Below are positions 9,060-16,535 of a stretch of 64,000 nucleotides of DNA, one piece after another. The notes beneath the pieces were generated by a model. The model worked only from the letters and a program-made list of their open reading frames with translations. It made no database searches and was not told the DNA's origin. Every line of letters starts with the position of its first letter. Position 1 is the first letter of the stretch. The stretch is from Thermoplasmata archaeon (GTDB lineage: Archaea; Thermoplasmatota; Thermoplasmata; Thermoplasmatales; Thermoplasmataceae): the NCBI GenBank assembly GCA_021806295.1, contig JAJZXS010000048.1:62001-126000 (forward strand), given 5' to 3'. Made by a program: the position numbers and the translations under genes.

Positions 9060-9101
9060 TACATATCCAATCTTATGAGACTTCTAAATATTATAAATAT
9101 T

Positions 9102-9131
9102 ACCTATATATTCTATATATGCTATATAGGT
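9102..9131. promoter_or_regulatory. Palindromic element in the PHS transporter promoter
   Basis: ACCTATATA and TATATAGGT form a perfect 9-bp inverted repeat separated by 12 bp, and inside it lies a smaller repeat CTATATA-TGC-TATATAG. It lies 43-72 bp upstream of the transporter start, just beyond its TATA region. The core TATATATGC(A)TATATAG also occurs at the paralogous transporter promoter (23071-23086), so it may be a regulator site. AT-richness raises the chance of coincidence. Confidence 0.4.
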
Positions 9132-9197
9132 TGGTTTTTCATTTTTCCGGAAACCTTAATATAATATGAATACCATATTATTATTCAAAATTAAATA

Positions 9198-9224
9198 ACC
9201 TTATTAATTCACATGTAATAAGGT
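9198..9224 (+). promoter_or_regulatory. Perfect inverted repeat abutting the start codon at 9225 (putative operator)
   Basis: ACCTTATTA (9198-9206) and TAATAAGGT (9216-9224) are exact reverse complements with a 9-bp spacer, and the right arm touches the ATG. A TATA-like TTAAATAA at 9191-9198 would place the transcript start near the right arm. The repeat therefore spans the DNA between TATA box and start site, where a bound repressor would block transcription. It is better explained as an operator than as an RNA hairpin. Confidence 0.5.
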
Positions 9225-9671
9225 ATGTTTACTTTAAAGGTGATTAATGTGGCAACAAGTAACATGGAAATGGTAAAATTAAGAAACAGGACATATGTTA
9301 AAATAGATGAACTGTCAAGGGCAATAAGCAATGGCTTGAGTCTTCAGAATCGGAAGATGGGCATTGAGGAGTCAGAATCCTCCGCGGAGCATATTATTAA
9401 TTTCTTTGGTTACAGTACAAGGGTTATTGACAATATGCTTGAGCCAGAAGATAGGGATGTTTTTTATACAATGGAAGACCTTGGAATACTAGAAACCGAG
9501 AGAGAGGAAACAACACTTTTTGATGGAAGGGAATGGCGTATACACTACTGGATACTGAATGTACTCAGGGTACTGGAGCTATCTGATATGAATATAAATA
9601 CACCAGAGGATCATGACAGCCAGTTCGATATATACAGTGAGATACCGGACGAATACTGGAAATCCAATTAA
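9225..9671 (+). CDS. Conserved hypothetical protein encoded upstream of ABCE1
   Basis: I do not recognise a characterised family for this 148-residue acidic soluble protein. There is no signal peptide or membrane segment. The middle part (EHIINFFGYSTRVIDNMLEPEDRDVFYTMEDLGIL) looks like a helical winged-helix-type unit in which an N-terminal 'feature on' helix is followed by EDL, and WRIHYW is a distinctive aromatic patch. It is followed after 16 bp by the ABCE1 gene in the same direction, so the two are probably co-transcribed, which suggests a role near ribosome recycling or its regulation. The start is supported by a TATA-like box about 30 bp upstream; a later Met (MEMVKLR) is possible. Function is unknown. 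Confidence 0.75.
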   Translation: MFTLKVINVATSNMEMVKLRNRTYVKIDELSRAISNGLSLQNRKMGIEESESSAEHIINFFGYSTRVIDNMLEPEDRDVFYTMEDLGILETEREETTLFDGREWRIHYWILNVLRVLELSDMNINTPEDHDSQFDIYSEIPDEYWKSN

Positions 9672-9687
9672 ATTTTGAGAATATAAT

Positions 9688-11460
9688 ATGCATATAGCTA
9701 TTTTAGACAGGGAAAGATGCCATCCGAAAAAATGCAACCACGAATGCAGGTATTACTGCCCCCCGGTCAGGAACGGTGCCAAAACAATTGAATTCCCAGA
9801 TCAGTCCGATGATTTTCCGGTAATTACGGAATCACTGTGCATCGGCTGTGGTATATGTGTAAAAAGATGCCCCTTTGATGCCATAAAAATAGTCAGTATA
9901 CCTGATGAGCTTAACAAAAACATAGTGCATCAGTATGGAATAGACTCTTTCAGGCTTTATTCACTGCCTGAGCTGGGAACTGGAAGGGTTAATGCAATCC
10001 TGGGCCAGAACGCCCTTGGAAAAACCACAACCATGAATATACTGTCCGGTGTTCTGACACCAAATTTTGGTGATATGGAAAGGAAGAATGATCAGGATTT
10101 TGTAATAGAGAAATTTTCAAAGAGCATAATGGGTCAATATTTCCGTGACTTATACAGCGGGAAAACGAAGGCTGTGCTCAAAAACCAGTATGTAGATCTT
10201 ATTCCCCGGGTTGTGAAGGGCACTGTTCGTGAAATCATGAAAAATAATGACCATGGAAACATGGACATAATAATAGATGAACTTGCAATGTCCAGCTCAC
10301 TTGATAGGGATATAAAGGAACTTTCTGGGGGGGAATTGCAGAAACTGGCAGTTGGAATCACGCTGATGAAGGATGCAGATATTTACCTCTTTGATGAGGC
10401 TTCCTCATACCTTGACATAAATGAACGGCTGCGTATATCAGAAATAATAAGGGAACTTTCAAAATCTAAAACTGTGCTTGTTGTTGAACATGACCTTGCC
10501 ATCCTGGATAAGATGGCAGACCAGATAAACCTTGTTTATGGAAGCCCAGGGGCATACGGTGTAATTACCAAGGAAAAATCTACCAATAAGGCTATAAATG
10601 CATTCCTTTCAGGGTATATAAGGGAAGAAAATGTGAGGATCAGGCCAACATCCATAGATTTTACCGTCAAATCAAGCAAAAGAACATCTGTAACAACAGG
10701 GGTCACATCATGGACTGCAATGGAAAAACAGTACGGAAATTTTCAATTGAACATCGGAGAGGGCTACATAAACCGGGAGGAAATAATCGGTGTCCTGGGT
10801 CAGAACGCACTGGGAAAAACAACATTCGTTAAAATCCTTTCAGGGGTTATCAAACCCGATTCCGGTTCTGTGGAAAATGAGCTAAAAATAGCATACAAGC
10901 CCCAGTATATATCAAGTGATTATGATGGGACGGTTTACGAACTCCTCTCCAACGCATTGAAGGAGAAAATGGAGGATGTTTTTATAAAGAATGAGATACT
11001 TTCGCCACTTAATATAGAAGAGCTGTATGACAAGGGCATGGGAGACCTTTCCGGCGGGGAACTGCAGCGTACATCTATAGCCCTGACACTGGCTACAGAT
11101 GCTGATCTTTACCTTATTGATGAACCCTCTGCACATCTTGATTCTTCATACAGGATGAGCGTTGCAAGAATAATACGGAGAGTAATGGAAAACAATAAGA
11201 AGAGTGCCATAGTTGTGGATCATGATATTTACCTCATAGATCTTATATCCGATGCACTTATAGTTTTCAAGGGCGAGCAGGGTGTATACGGTGAATCCAT
11301 TGGCCCTATGGGTATGAGGGAAGGCATGAATGCATTCCTCAAGGAACTGGGAATTACATTCAGGCGTGATGAAATTACAAAAAGGCCCAGAATCAATAAA
11401 TTAAACAGCGCACTGGACCGTCAGCAGAAAGCAGAGGGGGAATATTATTACATGAAATAA
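9688..11460 (+). CDS. abcE1: ABCE1 / RLI ribosome-recycling ATPase
   Basis: ABCE1 splits post-termination ribosomes into subunits in the cytoplasm. The N terminus carries the two iron-sulfur motifs (cysteines within CHPKKCNHECRYYC and CIGCGICVKRCPF). Two ABC ATPase domains follow, each with Walker A, an LSGGELQ signature and a Walker B (YLFDEASSYLD, YLIDEPSAHLD), plus the hinge region. The 590-residue length is standard. Both Walker A loops read GQNALGKTT, with Ala where most ABC proteins have Gly. It follows the small unknown gene at 9225 with a short gap. Confidence 0.97.
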   Translation: MHIAILDRERCHPKKCNHECRYYCPPVRNGAKTIEFPDQSDDFPVITESLCIGCGICVKRCPFDAIKIVSIPDELNKNIVHQYGIDSFRLYSLPELGTGRVNAILGQNALGKTTTMNILSGVLTPNFGDMERKNDQDFVIEKFSKSIMGQYFRDLYSGKTKAVLKNQYVDLIPRVVKGTVREIMKNNDHGNMDIIIDELAMSSSLDRDIKELSGGELQKLAVGITLMKDADIYLFDEASSYLDINERLRISEIIRELSKSKTVLVVEHDLAILDKMADQINLVYGSPGAYGVITKEKSTNKAINAFLSGYIREENVRIRPTSIDFTVKSSKRTSVTTGVTSWTAMEKQYGNFQLNIGEGYINREEIIGVLGQNALGKTTFVKILSGVIKPDSGSVENELKIAYKPQYISSDYDGTVYELLSNALKEKMEDVFIKNEILSPLNIEELYDKGMGDLSGGELQRTSIALTLATDADLYLIDEPSAHLDSSYRMSVARIIRRVMENNKKSAIVVDHDIYLIDLISDALIVFKGEQGVYGESIGPMGMREGMNAFLKELGITFRRDEITKRPRINKLNSALDRQQKAEGEYYYMK

Positions 11461-11536
11461 TTCTTAACTTCATGATTGTTTATTAGTAAATATTTTTGTA
11501 AAATAACCTTTAAATAATAAAAAATAATTAACTACC

Positions 11537-13270
11537 ATGGTTCAGGAGAAGTGGGTAGCTTTATCAAATACGACAATGGGAGTATTGATGGCCACTATAA
11601 ATATGAGCATTCTTATAATAGCGTTACCGGCAATATTTACCGGAATTGATCTAAATCCTTTACAGCCCAATTCATTCGTCTATCTTTTATGGATACTGAT
11701 GGGTTACATGATAGTAACCGCAGTACTTCTTGTTACAATCGGTAGATTATCAGATATGTTCGGGAGAGTCCGGCTTTTCAATATGGGTTTTGCCATCTTC
11801 ACTGTGGGTTCTATACTACTTTATCTAACACCTGGAAAACACGATACCGGTGCGCTGGAGCTAATAATCTTTAGAATTATACAGGCCGCGGGCGGGTCAT
11901 TCATATTTGCAAACAGTTATGCGATTATTACTGATAATTTCAAGAAGGAAGAAAGAGGATTCGCACTGGGGATAAACGCCATTGCAGCCACAGCCGGAAT
12001 GAGTATCGGAATAGTTGTCGGTGGAGTTCTGGCAACAATTAACTGGAGATATATATTCCTTGTGAGTGTTCCTGTAGGAATTTTGGGAACTGTATGGTCT
12101 TACCTCAAACTGAAGGAAACATCTCCGAAAAAGAAACAGAGGCTGGATATTCCTGGAAATATTACATTTGCAGGTGGGCTAATTATATTTCTGGTTGGAG
12201 TTACATACGGGATAGCCCCTTATAAGACCAGCGCAATGGGATGGGGCAATCCATGGGTGCAGGTGGCTCTTATTGTAGGCGCCATACTTCTTATAGCATT
12301 CCCATTTGTTGAGAGAAAGGTTAAACAGCCCATGTTCAATCTGAGCTTATTCAAGATCAGGGGCTTTACTGCAGGAAGTTTTGCAGGAATGATATCTAGC
12401 ATGGGTATGATGGGTTTTATGTTCATGATAATTATACTGTTCCAGGGTATATGGCTTCCCATCCACGGCTATCATTATGCATCAGTACCATTCTGGGCAG
12501 GAATATATATGCTTCCAATGACGGTAGCCATGGGGATATTCGGTCCAATAGCAGGAAGATATTCTGATACACATGGCCAGAGATGGCTTGCATCAACAGG
12601 GCTTATAGTTTCGGGTGTGGCATTGCTTCTACTGGTACTGCTACCTGCCGATTTCATTTACATATTCATGGCTATATTGCTATTCATGTTCGGAGCAGGA
12701 ATGGGAATGTTCACTGCACCGAATACATCTGCAGTTATGTCATCTGTGCCACCTGATGTTAGGGGTTCAGCCTCTGGTATGTTATCAACTCTGAGAAATG
12801 TGGGTACAACTGCAAGTATGGGTATATTCTTCTCAATACTTATACTTGGACTAACTACAACCCTGCCACATACTTTATCATCCGCAGTTACCTCCGCAGG
12901 AGGAGGAAGCACACTGGCAGGACTCATGTCTAAACTTCCACCCACTGAGGCAATATTCGGGGCGCTTCTGGGAATTAATCCTGCAAAAGTAATCCTCGGA
13001 CTCCTACCTCACGCCGTTGTTAGCGGTATACCATCCAGTGCCATAGCAACAATCACTGCCAGAACATGGTTCCCTACTATATTTGCACCCGCCTTCATTA
13101 AATCGCTGCACATAGTTTTCTATGTTGGCGCCGCAATAGTTTTTGTTGGGGCACTTGTATCAATATTCCGTGAGCCACTCAGAAAATCAAAATCAGAAAA
13201 TGCAGATAAGACTGAAACAAAACCAGAAAGCTCTGACATATCTGACAGGGCAGTGAAGATGAAGAGGTAA
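11537..13270 (+). CDS. MFS drug:H+ antiporter, DHA2 (EmrB/QacA-like) family
   Basis: This 577-residue membrane protein of about 14 helices belongs to the multidrug efflux branch of the MFS. Helix 1 contains [16 protein letters not shown], a DHA2-type sequence in which the usual Asp-x-x-hydrophobic-N/T-VALP pattern is partly kept. Loop 2-3 has [13 protein letters not shown], and the helix 5 motif C region is [17 protein letters not shown]. The C-terminal tail is hydrophilic and cytoplasmic. A MarR regulator gene begins 5 bp after its stop, so the pair is probably one regulated efflux operon. Substrate (drug, organic acid or other toxin) cannot be predicted. Confidence 0.85.
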   Translation: MVQEKWVALSNTTMGVLMATINMSILIIALPAIFTGIDLNPLQPNSFVYLLWILMGYMIVTAVLLVTIGRLSDMFGRVRLFNMGFAIFTVGSILLYLTPGKHDTGALELIIFRIIQAAGGSFIFANSYAIITDNFKKEERGFALGINAIAATAGMSIGIVVGGVLATINWRYIFLVSVPVGILGTVWSYLKLKETSPKKKQRLDIPGNITFAGGLIIFLVGVTYGIAPYKTSAMGWGNPWVQVALIVGAILLIAFPFVERKVKQPMFNLSLFKIRGFTAGSFAGMISSMGMMGFMFMIIILFQGIWLPIHGYHYASVPFWAGIYMLPMTVAMGIFGPIAGRYSDTHGQRWLASTGLIVSGVALLLLVLLPADFIYIFMAILLFMFGAGMGMFTAPNTSAVMSSVPPDVRGSASGMLSTLRNVGTTASMGIFFSILILGLTTTLPHTLSSAVTSAGGGSTLAGLMSKLPPTEAIFGALLGINPAKVILGLLPHAVVSGIPSSAIATITARTWFPTIFAPAFIKSLHIVFYVGAAIVFVGALVSIFREPLRKSKSENADKTETKPESSDISDRAVKMKR

Positions 13271-13274
13271 TATC

Positions 13275-13709
13275 ATGGAGAGAACTATAACAATATGGTC
13301 ATTGCTTGATAGCATACTAACAGAATACGGGTCAAGGATAAAAGATAAAATAGGGGAATACTCCCTTACCAGAACTGATTATAAACTCCTGTATCTGGTG
13401 AGCAATGAGCCAAGGAACATGAAATATTTGGCTGATGAACTTTCCTTGGCAAAAGGCTGGGTCACTGATATCACCGATGGCCTGGAACAGATGGGGCTTG
13501 TCAGAAGGATACACAGCAACGATGACCGCAGGGTAATAAATATACAGATAACAGATAAAGGTCTCAAAGTATTCAATGAAATACAGTGCATAATTAAAAC
13601 GATTATAAACGACTCTGTTTCATCTCTTCCTAAGGAGGATGTTGAACAGCTCTGCAATATACTGGAAAAAATAGATATAAACTTAAAATCTACGAATAAT
13701 AGGAAATAA
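13275..13709 (+). CDS. MarR-family transcriptional regulator
   Basis: This is a 144-residue winged-helix DNA-binding protein. The recognition helix region reads MKYLADELSLAKGWVTDITDGLEQMGLV and the wing RRIHSNDDRRVINIQITDKG, the classic MarR DxRR pattern, flanked by helical dimerisation segments. It is translationally adjacent (4 bp gap) to the efflux pump at 11537, so it is probably the repressor of its own operon and responds to a substrate of the pump. Its last 20 bp overlap the convergent alcohol dehydrogenase gene. Confidence 0.9.
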   Translation: MERTITIWSLLDSILTEYGSRIKDKIGEYSLTRTDYKLLYLVSNEPRNMKYLADELSLAKGWVTDITDGLEQMGLVRRIHSNDDRRVINIQITDKGLKVFNEIQCIIKTIINDSVSSLPKEDVEQLCNILEKIDINLKSTNNRK

Positions 13710-14694
13710 CGGGCTTGATAAAATCCTTTTTCCCAGATTTAAATAAAGTGCCTATATCATTTAATCCTATTATACAGTCCTCCATTCCGGTACAATCAAT
13801 AAGCCCGGAGCTTATCATGTTTATTGCTTTTTTCATTGTATAGGGGTCTGTGAAATCACCGAAGATAGAAATTTCTTTACTGTAAATTTTATTTGCATTT
13901 ATGCTTACATTTTCTCCAGGAGGATATACGGAGAAGGCAAATATCTTTCCAGAGGGTGCAACCATATCAACTGTTCTGGCCAGAACATTGTTATCACCTG
14001 TCGCTTCAATTACTAAATTTGCTTTCCCTACAAGTGGGCTGTTCATTATCTCATCAGCACTGGTATACAGGGCATCTGCTCCATATTTTGCAGCAAGTTT
14101 ATTTCTGACCGGATTTCGGCCCATTATATGTACTGGATAATAACCCATGCCCTTTAAAATTTGAAGAAAGGTGAGTCCTATAAAACCTGTACCGAGAATA
14201 ATTGCAGAACCTCCCAGATGGACATCTGTTGTTTCAAAAGCATGTATAATACATGCTACCGGTTCTGCCATTGCCGCATGCTTAAAATCCAGGCCATCAG
14301 GCACGCTGTAAACTACCTTTTCCGGTACAGTAACATACTCTCCATATCCGCCGGAGTAGTTTATTCCAACGCTTCTCATATTCTCACAGAAATTTTCTTT
14401 TCCCTCCTTACAGTAATCACAGTGTCCGCAAGTTATATTTGGATCAACCACAACATGATCACCTGGATGGAAAGATTTTACTTTACTTCCGGTTCTTACA
14501 ACAACACCGCTTAATTCATGGCCTGGGATTACGGGATATTTCACTGTAAGATGTTTTCCATGATATGCATGAAAATCAGTACCGCATATGCCACATGCCA
14601 TTGTTTTAATCTGGACTTCGTTATCATCCGGTTCTTTAGGTTCTATATCTACCATTTCAAGCTTTTCCGGTTCTTTCAAAATAAAAGCTTTCAT
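13690..14694 (-). CDS. Zinc-dependent medium-chain alcohol/polyol dehydrogenase
   Basis: This 334-residue MDR-superfamily enzyme oxidises an alcohol or polyol with NAD(P)+. Catalytic zinc ligands are Cys37 in CGICGTD and His59-Glu60 in PGHELSG. The structural zinc site is intact as C-x2-C-x2-C-x7-C (CGHCDYCKEGKENFC). The Rossmann segment GSAIILGTGFIGL binds the nucleotide. The sequence is closest in style to sorbitol/threonine/galactitol dehydrogenases, but substrate cannot be settled. It is a single minus-strand gene converging on marR. Confidence 0.88.
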   Translation of the reverse strand: MKAFILKEPEKLEMVDIEPKEPDDNEVQIKTMACGICGTDFHAYHGKHLTVKYPVIPGHELSGVVVRTGSKVKSFHPGDHVVVDPNITCGHCDYCKEGKENFCENMRSVGINYSGGYGEYVTVPEKVVYSVPDGLDFKHAAMAEPVACIIHAFETTDVHLGGSAIILGTGFIGLTFLQILKGMGYYPVHIMGRNPVRNKLAAKYGADALYTSADEIMNSPLVGKANLVIEATGDNNVLARTVDMVAPSGKIFAFSVYPPGENVSINANKIYSKEISIFGDFTDPYTMKKAINMISSGLIDCTGMEDCIIGLNDIGTLFKSGKKDFIKPVISYYS

Positions 14695-14945
14695 AATGTT
14701 TAATGGGATTATCTTTATTATAATTTTCCAGAAAAGAGGCAGATATCTTCTGGTATATTCATCATAGGTACAAATTAACCAGATGATTAAATACTACAAT
14801 CGCTGCGATTCCCCTGAAAAATGATCGTTAAGTTCTAATTAATGATAAAAACCTTGGAAATTTCCAGTGCATACTGGAAATAAAATTTTTATAACATATA
14901 TCTTTAAACTTTAAGTTTGCCATATAGAAAAGATTACCTGGGCCA
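14695..14945. other. Intergenic region with several inverted repeats
   Basis: This 251-bp gap separates the NRAMP-like gene from the alcohol dehydrogenase gene, both on the minus strand. It holds ATTTCCAGT-GCAT-ACTGGAAAT (14860-14881, 9-bp arms), the overlapping palindrome GGAAATTTCC (14856-14865), and AATCGC-T-GCGATT (14798-14810). The first repeat, read on the minus strand, is followed by a T-rich run and could end the NRAMP transcript; any of them could instead be operators for the dehydrogenase gene. No protein-coding signal is visible. Confidence 0.4.
14860..14881 (-). terminator. Strong hairpin downstream of the NRAMP-like gene
   Basis: The perfect 9-bp inverted repeat ATTTCCAGT/ACTGGAAAT with a 4-nt loop lies 65 bp after the NRAMP stop. 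On the minus strand it is followed within 15 bp by a run of five T. Archaeal termination mostly needs only oligo-T, so this could equally be a protein-binding site. Confidence 0.3.
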
Positions 14946-16196
14946 TCATAATGAAGTTACCACGGCAATGACAGCAGTTGATACAATAAGAATAAACATA
15001 GCCATATACAATGCCTCATTTTTCCTTGATAGGACAAGTTCTCCCATTATTTTTTTGTTTCTTCCTATAACCCATAGCATTATCATTGGTGCTACAAGTG
15101 TAAAAACAAAGAATATTAAAAGATAAAGAACCAGTGCTATCAAGCTTGAGGGGTTAATAATAAGGACCGCTATGACAGCGGGTAAACTTTCGAGTACATA
15201 TACGAGCCAGTAAGATTTTTTAGAAATGTTCAGGGATTCAGCAATTCCCCAGGCACTTCCCAGTGATATAGTAATCAGTGCTATAAATCCTGCAGCAATA
15301 ATCCCTATCCCGAATATGAATGGTGAAAGGTCACCAGCAATTGGAACCAGGACTTTTCCAAGTTCCTGGGGTGTTGCAAAGAACGATGAATTCGCTGCAT
15401 GTGGTATTCCTGTAAACGCCATCTCAGCTATTACCATTAATAATTCTGTCACTATGGCTCCAACCAGGGTCTCCCTGCGCATTATTTTTACTGATCTGTG
15501 ACTCTTTATGCTGATACCAATCTTACTCATATCTGTTAATTTTAATCCCGTTGCAGATGCCTGAAAGAATATCATAAACGGCATTATTACTGCACCTACA
15601 TTTGCAGCAAGCAAAAAGAAATAGCCTGCAGTGGGTTTAATAAGCACCGGATTTGCCATTGGGGAGGATAATGGCATAATCCCACGATAGAATAACGATG
15701 CCAGAAGGGCAATGATCAATATAAGTGATATTATAAGTAAGGGTTTCTCTGCCTGGCAGTACCTTTTTCTGGTAACAATCAATATGTGGATAATATATAT
15801 TACTGGAATAGTATAATAAAGAGACAAACCCATTATTTCCAGCCCGATGCCCATTCCTAGATATTCTATTCCGTAGGTAAACATATCAGTTATTGCCATG
15901 GGCATTGCAACAAGAGATGCTACCTTCTTTCCATAATTTTTCCTTACCACTTCTCCTAACCCACTTCTTGTTGCGATGCTGATCCTTCCCGCAAGTTCCT
16001 GGACCACATAAAGGGGTATAATAAGTATCAGCATAAGCCATATTAAACCGTATCCGAGGGTTGCACCGGTTTGTGCTGCTCCTATATACGATGAGGCATC
16101 CATGTCTGCCATCATGACAAGCCAGGCTGGGCCGAACATGAGCAGAGTATCCTTACTCAGGAGTTTTTTTCTTTTGCTTAGGGCATTTGCATCCAT
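14946..16196 (-). CDS. NRAMP-like transporter with altered metal-site motifs
   Basis: This 416-residue protein has 11 or so membrane helices and the overall NRAMP pattern: GPAWLVMMADMDASSYIGAAQTGATLGYGLIW corresponds to helix 1, ELAGRISIATRSGLGE to the loop after helix 2, and GAVIMPFMIFFQAS to helix 6. NRAMP proteins import Mn2+, Fe2+ or related ions with protons. Here the helix-1 metal motif DPGN is replaced by DMDA (Asp31-Ala34), and the helix-6 MPH is MPF. Substrate may therefore differ, as in the magnesium-selective NRAMP-related branch. A DtxR-like operator lies about 215 bp upstream and argues for a transition-metal link. No nearer promoter is evident. Confidence 0.75.
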   Translation of the reverse strand: MDANALSKRKKLLSKDTLLMFGPAWLVMMADMDASSYIGAAQTGATLGYGLIWLMLILIIPLYVVQELAGRISIATRSGLGEVVRKNYGKKVASLVAMPMAITDMFTYGIEYLGMGIGLEIMGLSLYYTIPVIYIIHILIVTRKRYCQAEKPLLIISLILIIALLASLFYRGIMPLSSPMANPVLIKPTAGYFFLLAANVGAVIMPFMIFFQASATGLKLTDMSKIGISIKSHRSVKIMRRETLVGAIVTELLMVIAEMAFTGIPHAANSSFFATPQELGKVLVPIAGDLSPFIFGIGIIAAGFIALITISLGSAWGIAESLNISKKSYWLVYVLESLPAVIAVLIINPSSLIALVLYLLIFFVFTLVAPMIMLWVIGRNKKIMGELVLSRKNEALYMAMFILIVSTAVIAVVTSL

Positions 16197-16205
16197 GTTA
16201 AGTCA

Positions 16206-16400
16206 TCATTTTTCTATGGTCCACGCTGCGTGTGGAATTTTTGCTCCTGTCATTTCAATGCTTCCCGGATAATAAGCACCGGAATGGAATATATTCGGCA
16301 TAAAATGAATATATTCAAGGTTTTTAAATGGGCACCAGAAAATTTTTAATGATAAAAATATGGTTTTCATATGACTTTTTTCCCTATTATTAAATTCCAT
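16206..16400 (-). CDS. Possible small leader ORF of the NRAMP-like operon
   Basis: This is a 64-codon reading frame whose ATG lies about 25 bp downstream of a TATA-like box that overlaps a DtxR-like palindrome. It ends 9 bp before the NRAMP start. If transcription starts at the box, this ORF would be translated first from a leaderless mRNA. The product has no motif I know and its second half (IEMTGAKIPHAAW) is not obviously random, but the stretch may simply be a 200-nt untranslated leader. Real coding status is doubtful. Confidence 0.3.
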   Translation of the reverse strand: MEFNNREKSHMKTIFLSLKIFWCPFKNLEYIHFMPNIFHSGAYYPGSIEMTGAKIPHAAWTIEK

Positions 16401-16410
16401 GGCAAGGTAA

Positions 16411-16430
16411 TTAGGTGTGCCTAAATAAAC
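16411..16430 (-). promoter_or_regulatory. DtxR/IdeR-like operator overlapping a TATA box
   Basis: TTAGG-TGTG-CCTAA (16411-16424) is a palindrome of the type bound by archaeal DtxR/MDR1 metal-dependent repressors. The minus-strand TATA-like TTTATTTA (16421-16428) overlaps its right arm and is correctly spaced for a start at 16400. Metal-bound repressor would therefore occlude the promoter that serves the NRAMP-like transporter. Confidence 0.5.
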
Positions 16431-16535
16431 TTATTGTGATTCAGCATAACAAAGCATCCCATTTAAATATTTATCTACAGTACGGGCAATTAACCATTCA
16501 ACCAATAATTATATAGAAAGTTAAAATTAGCCATA

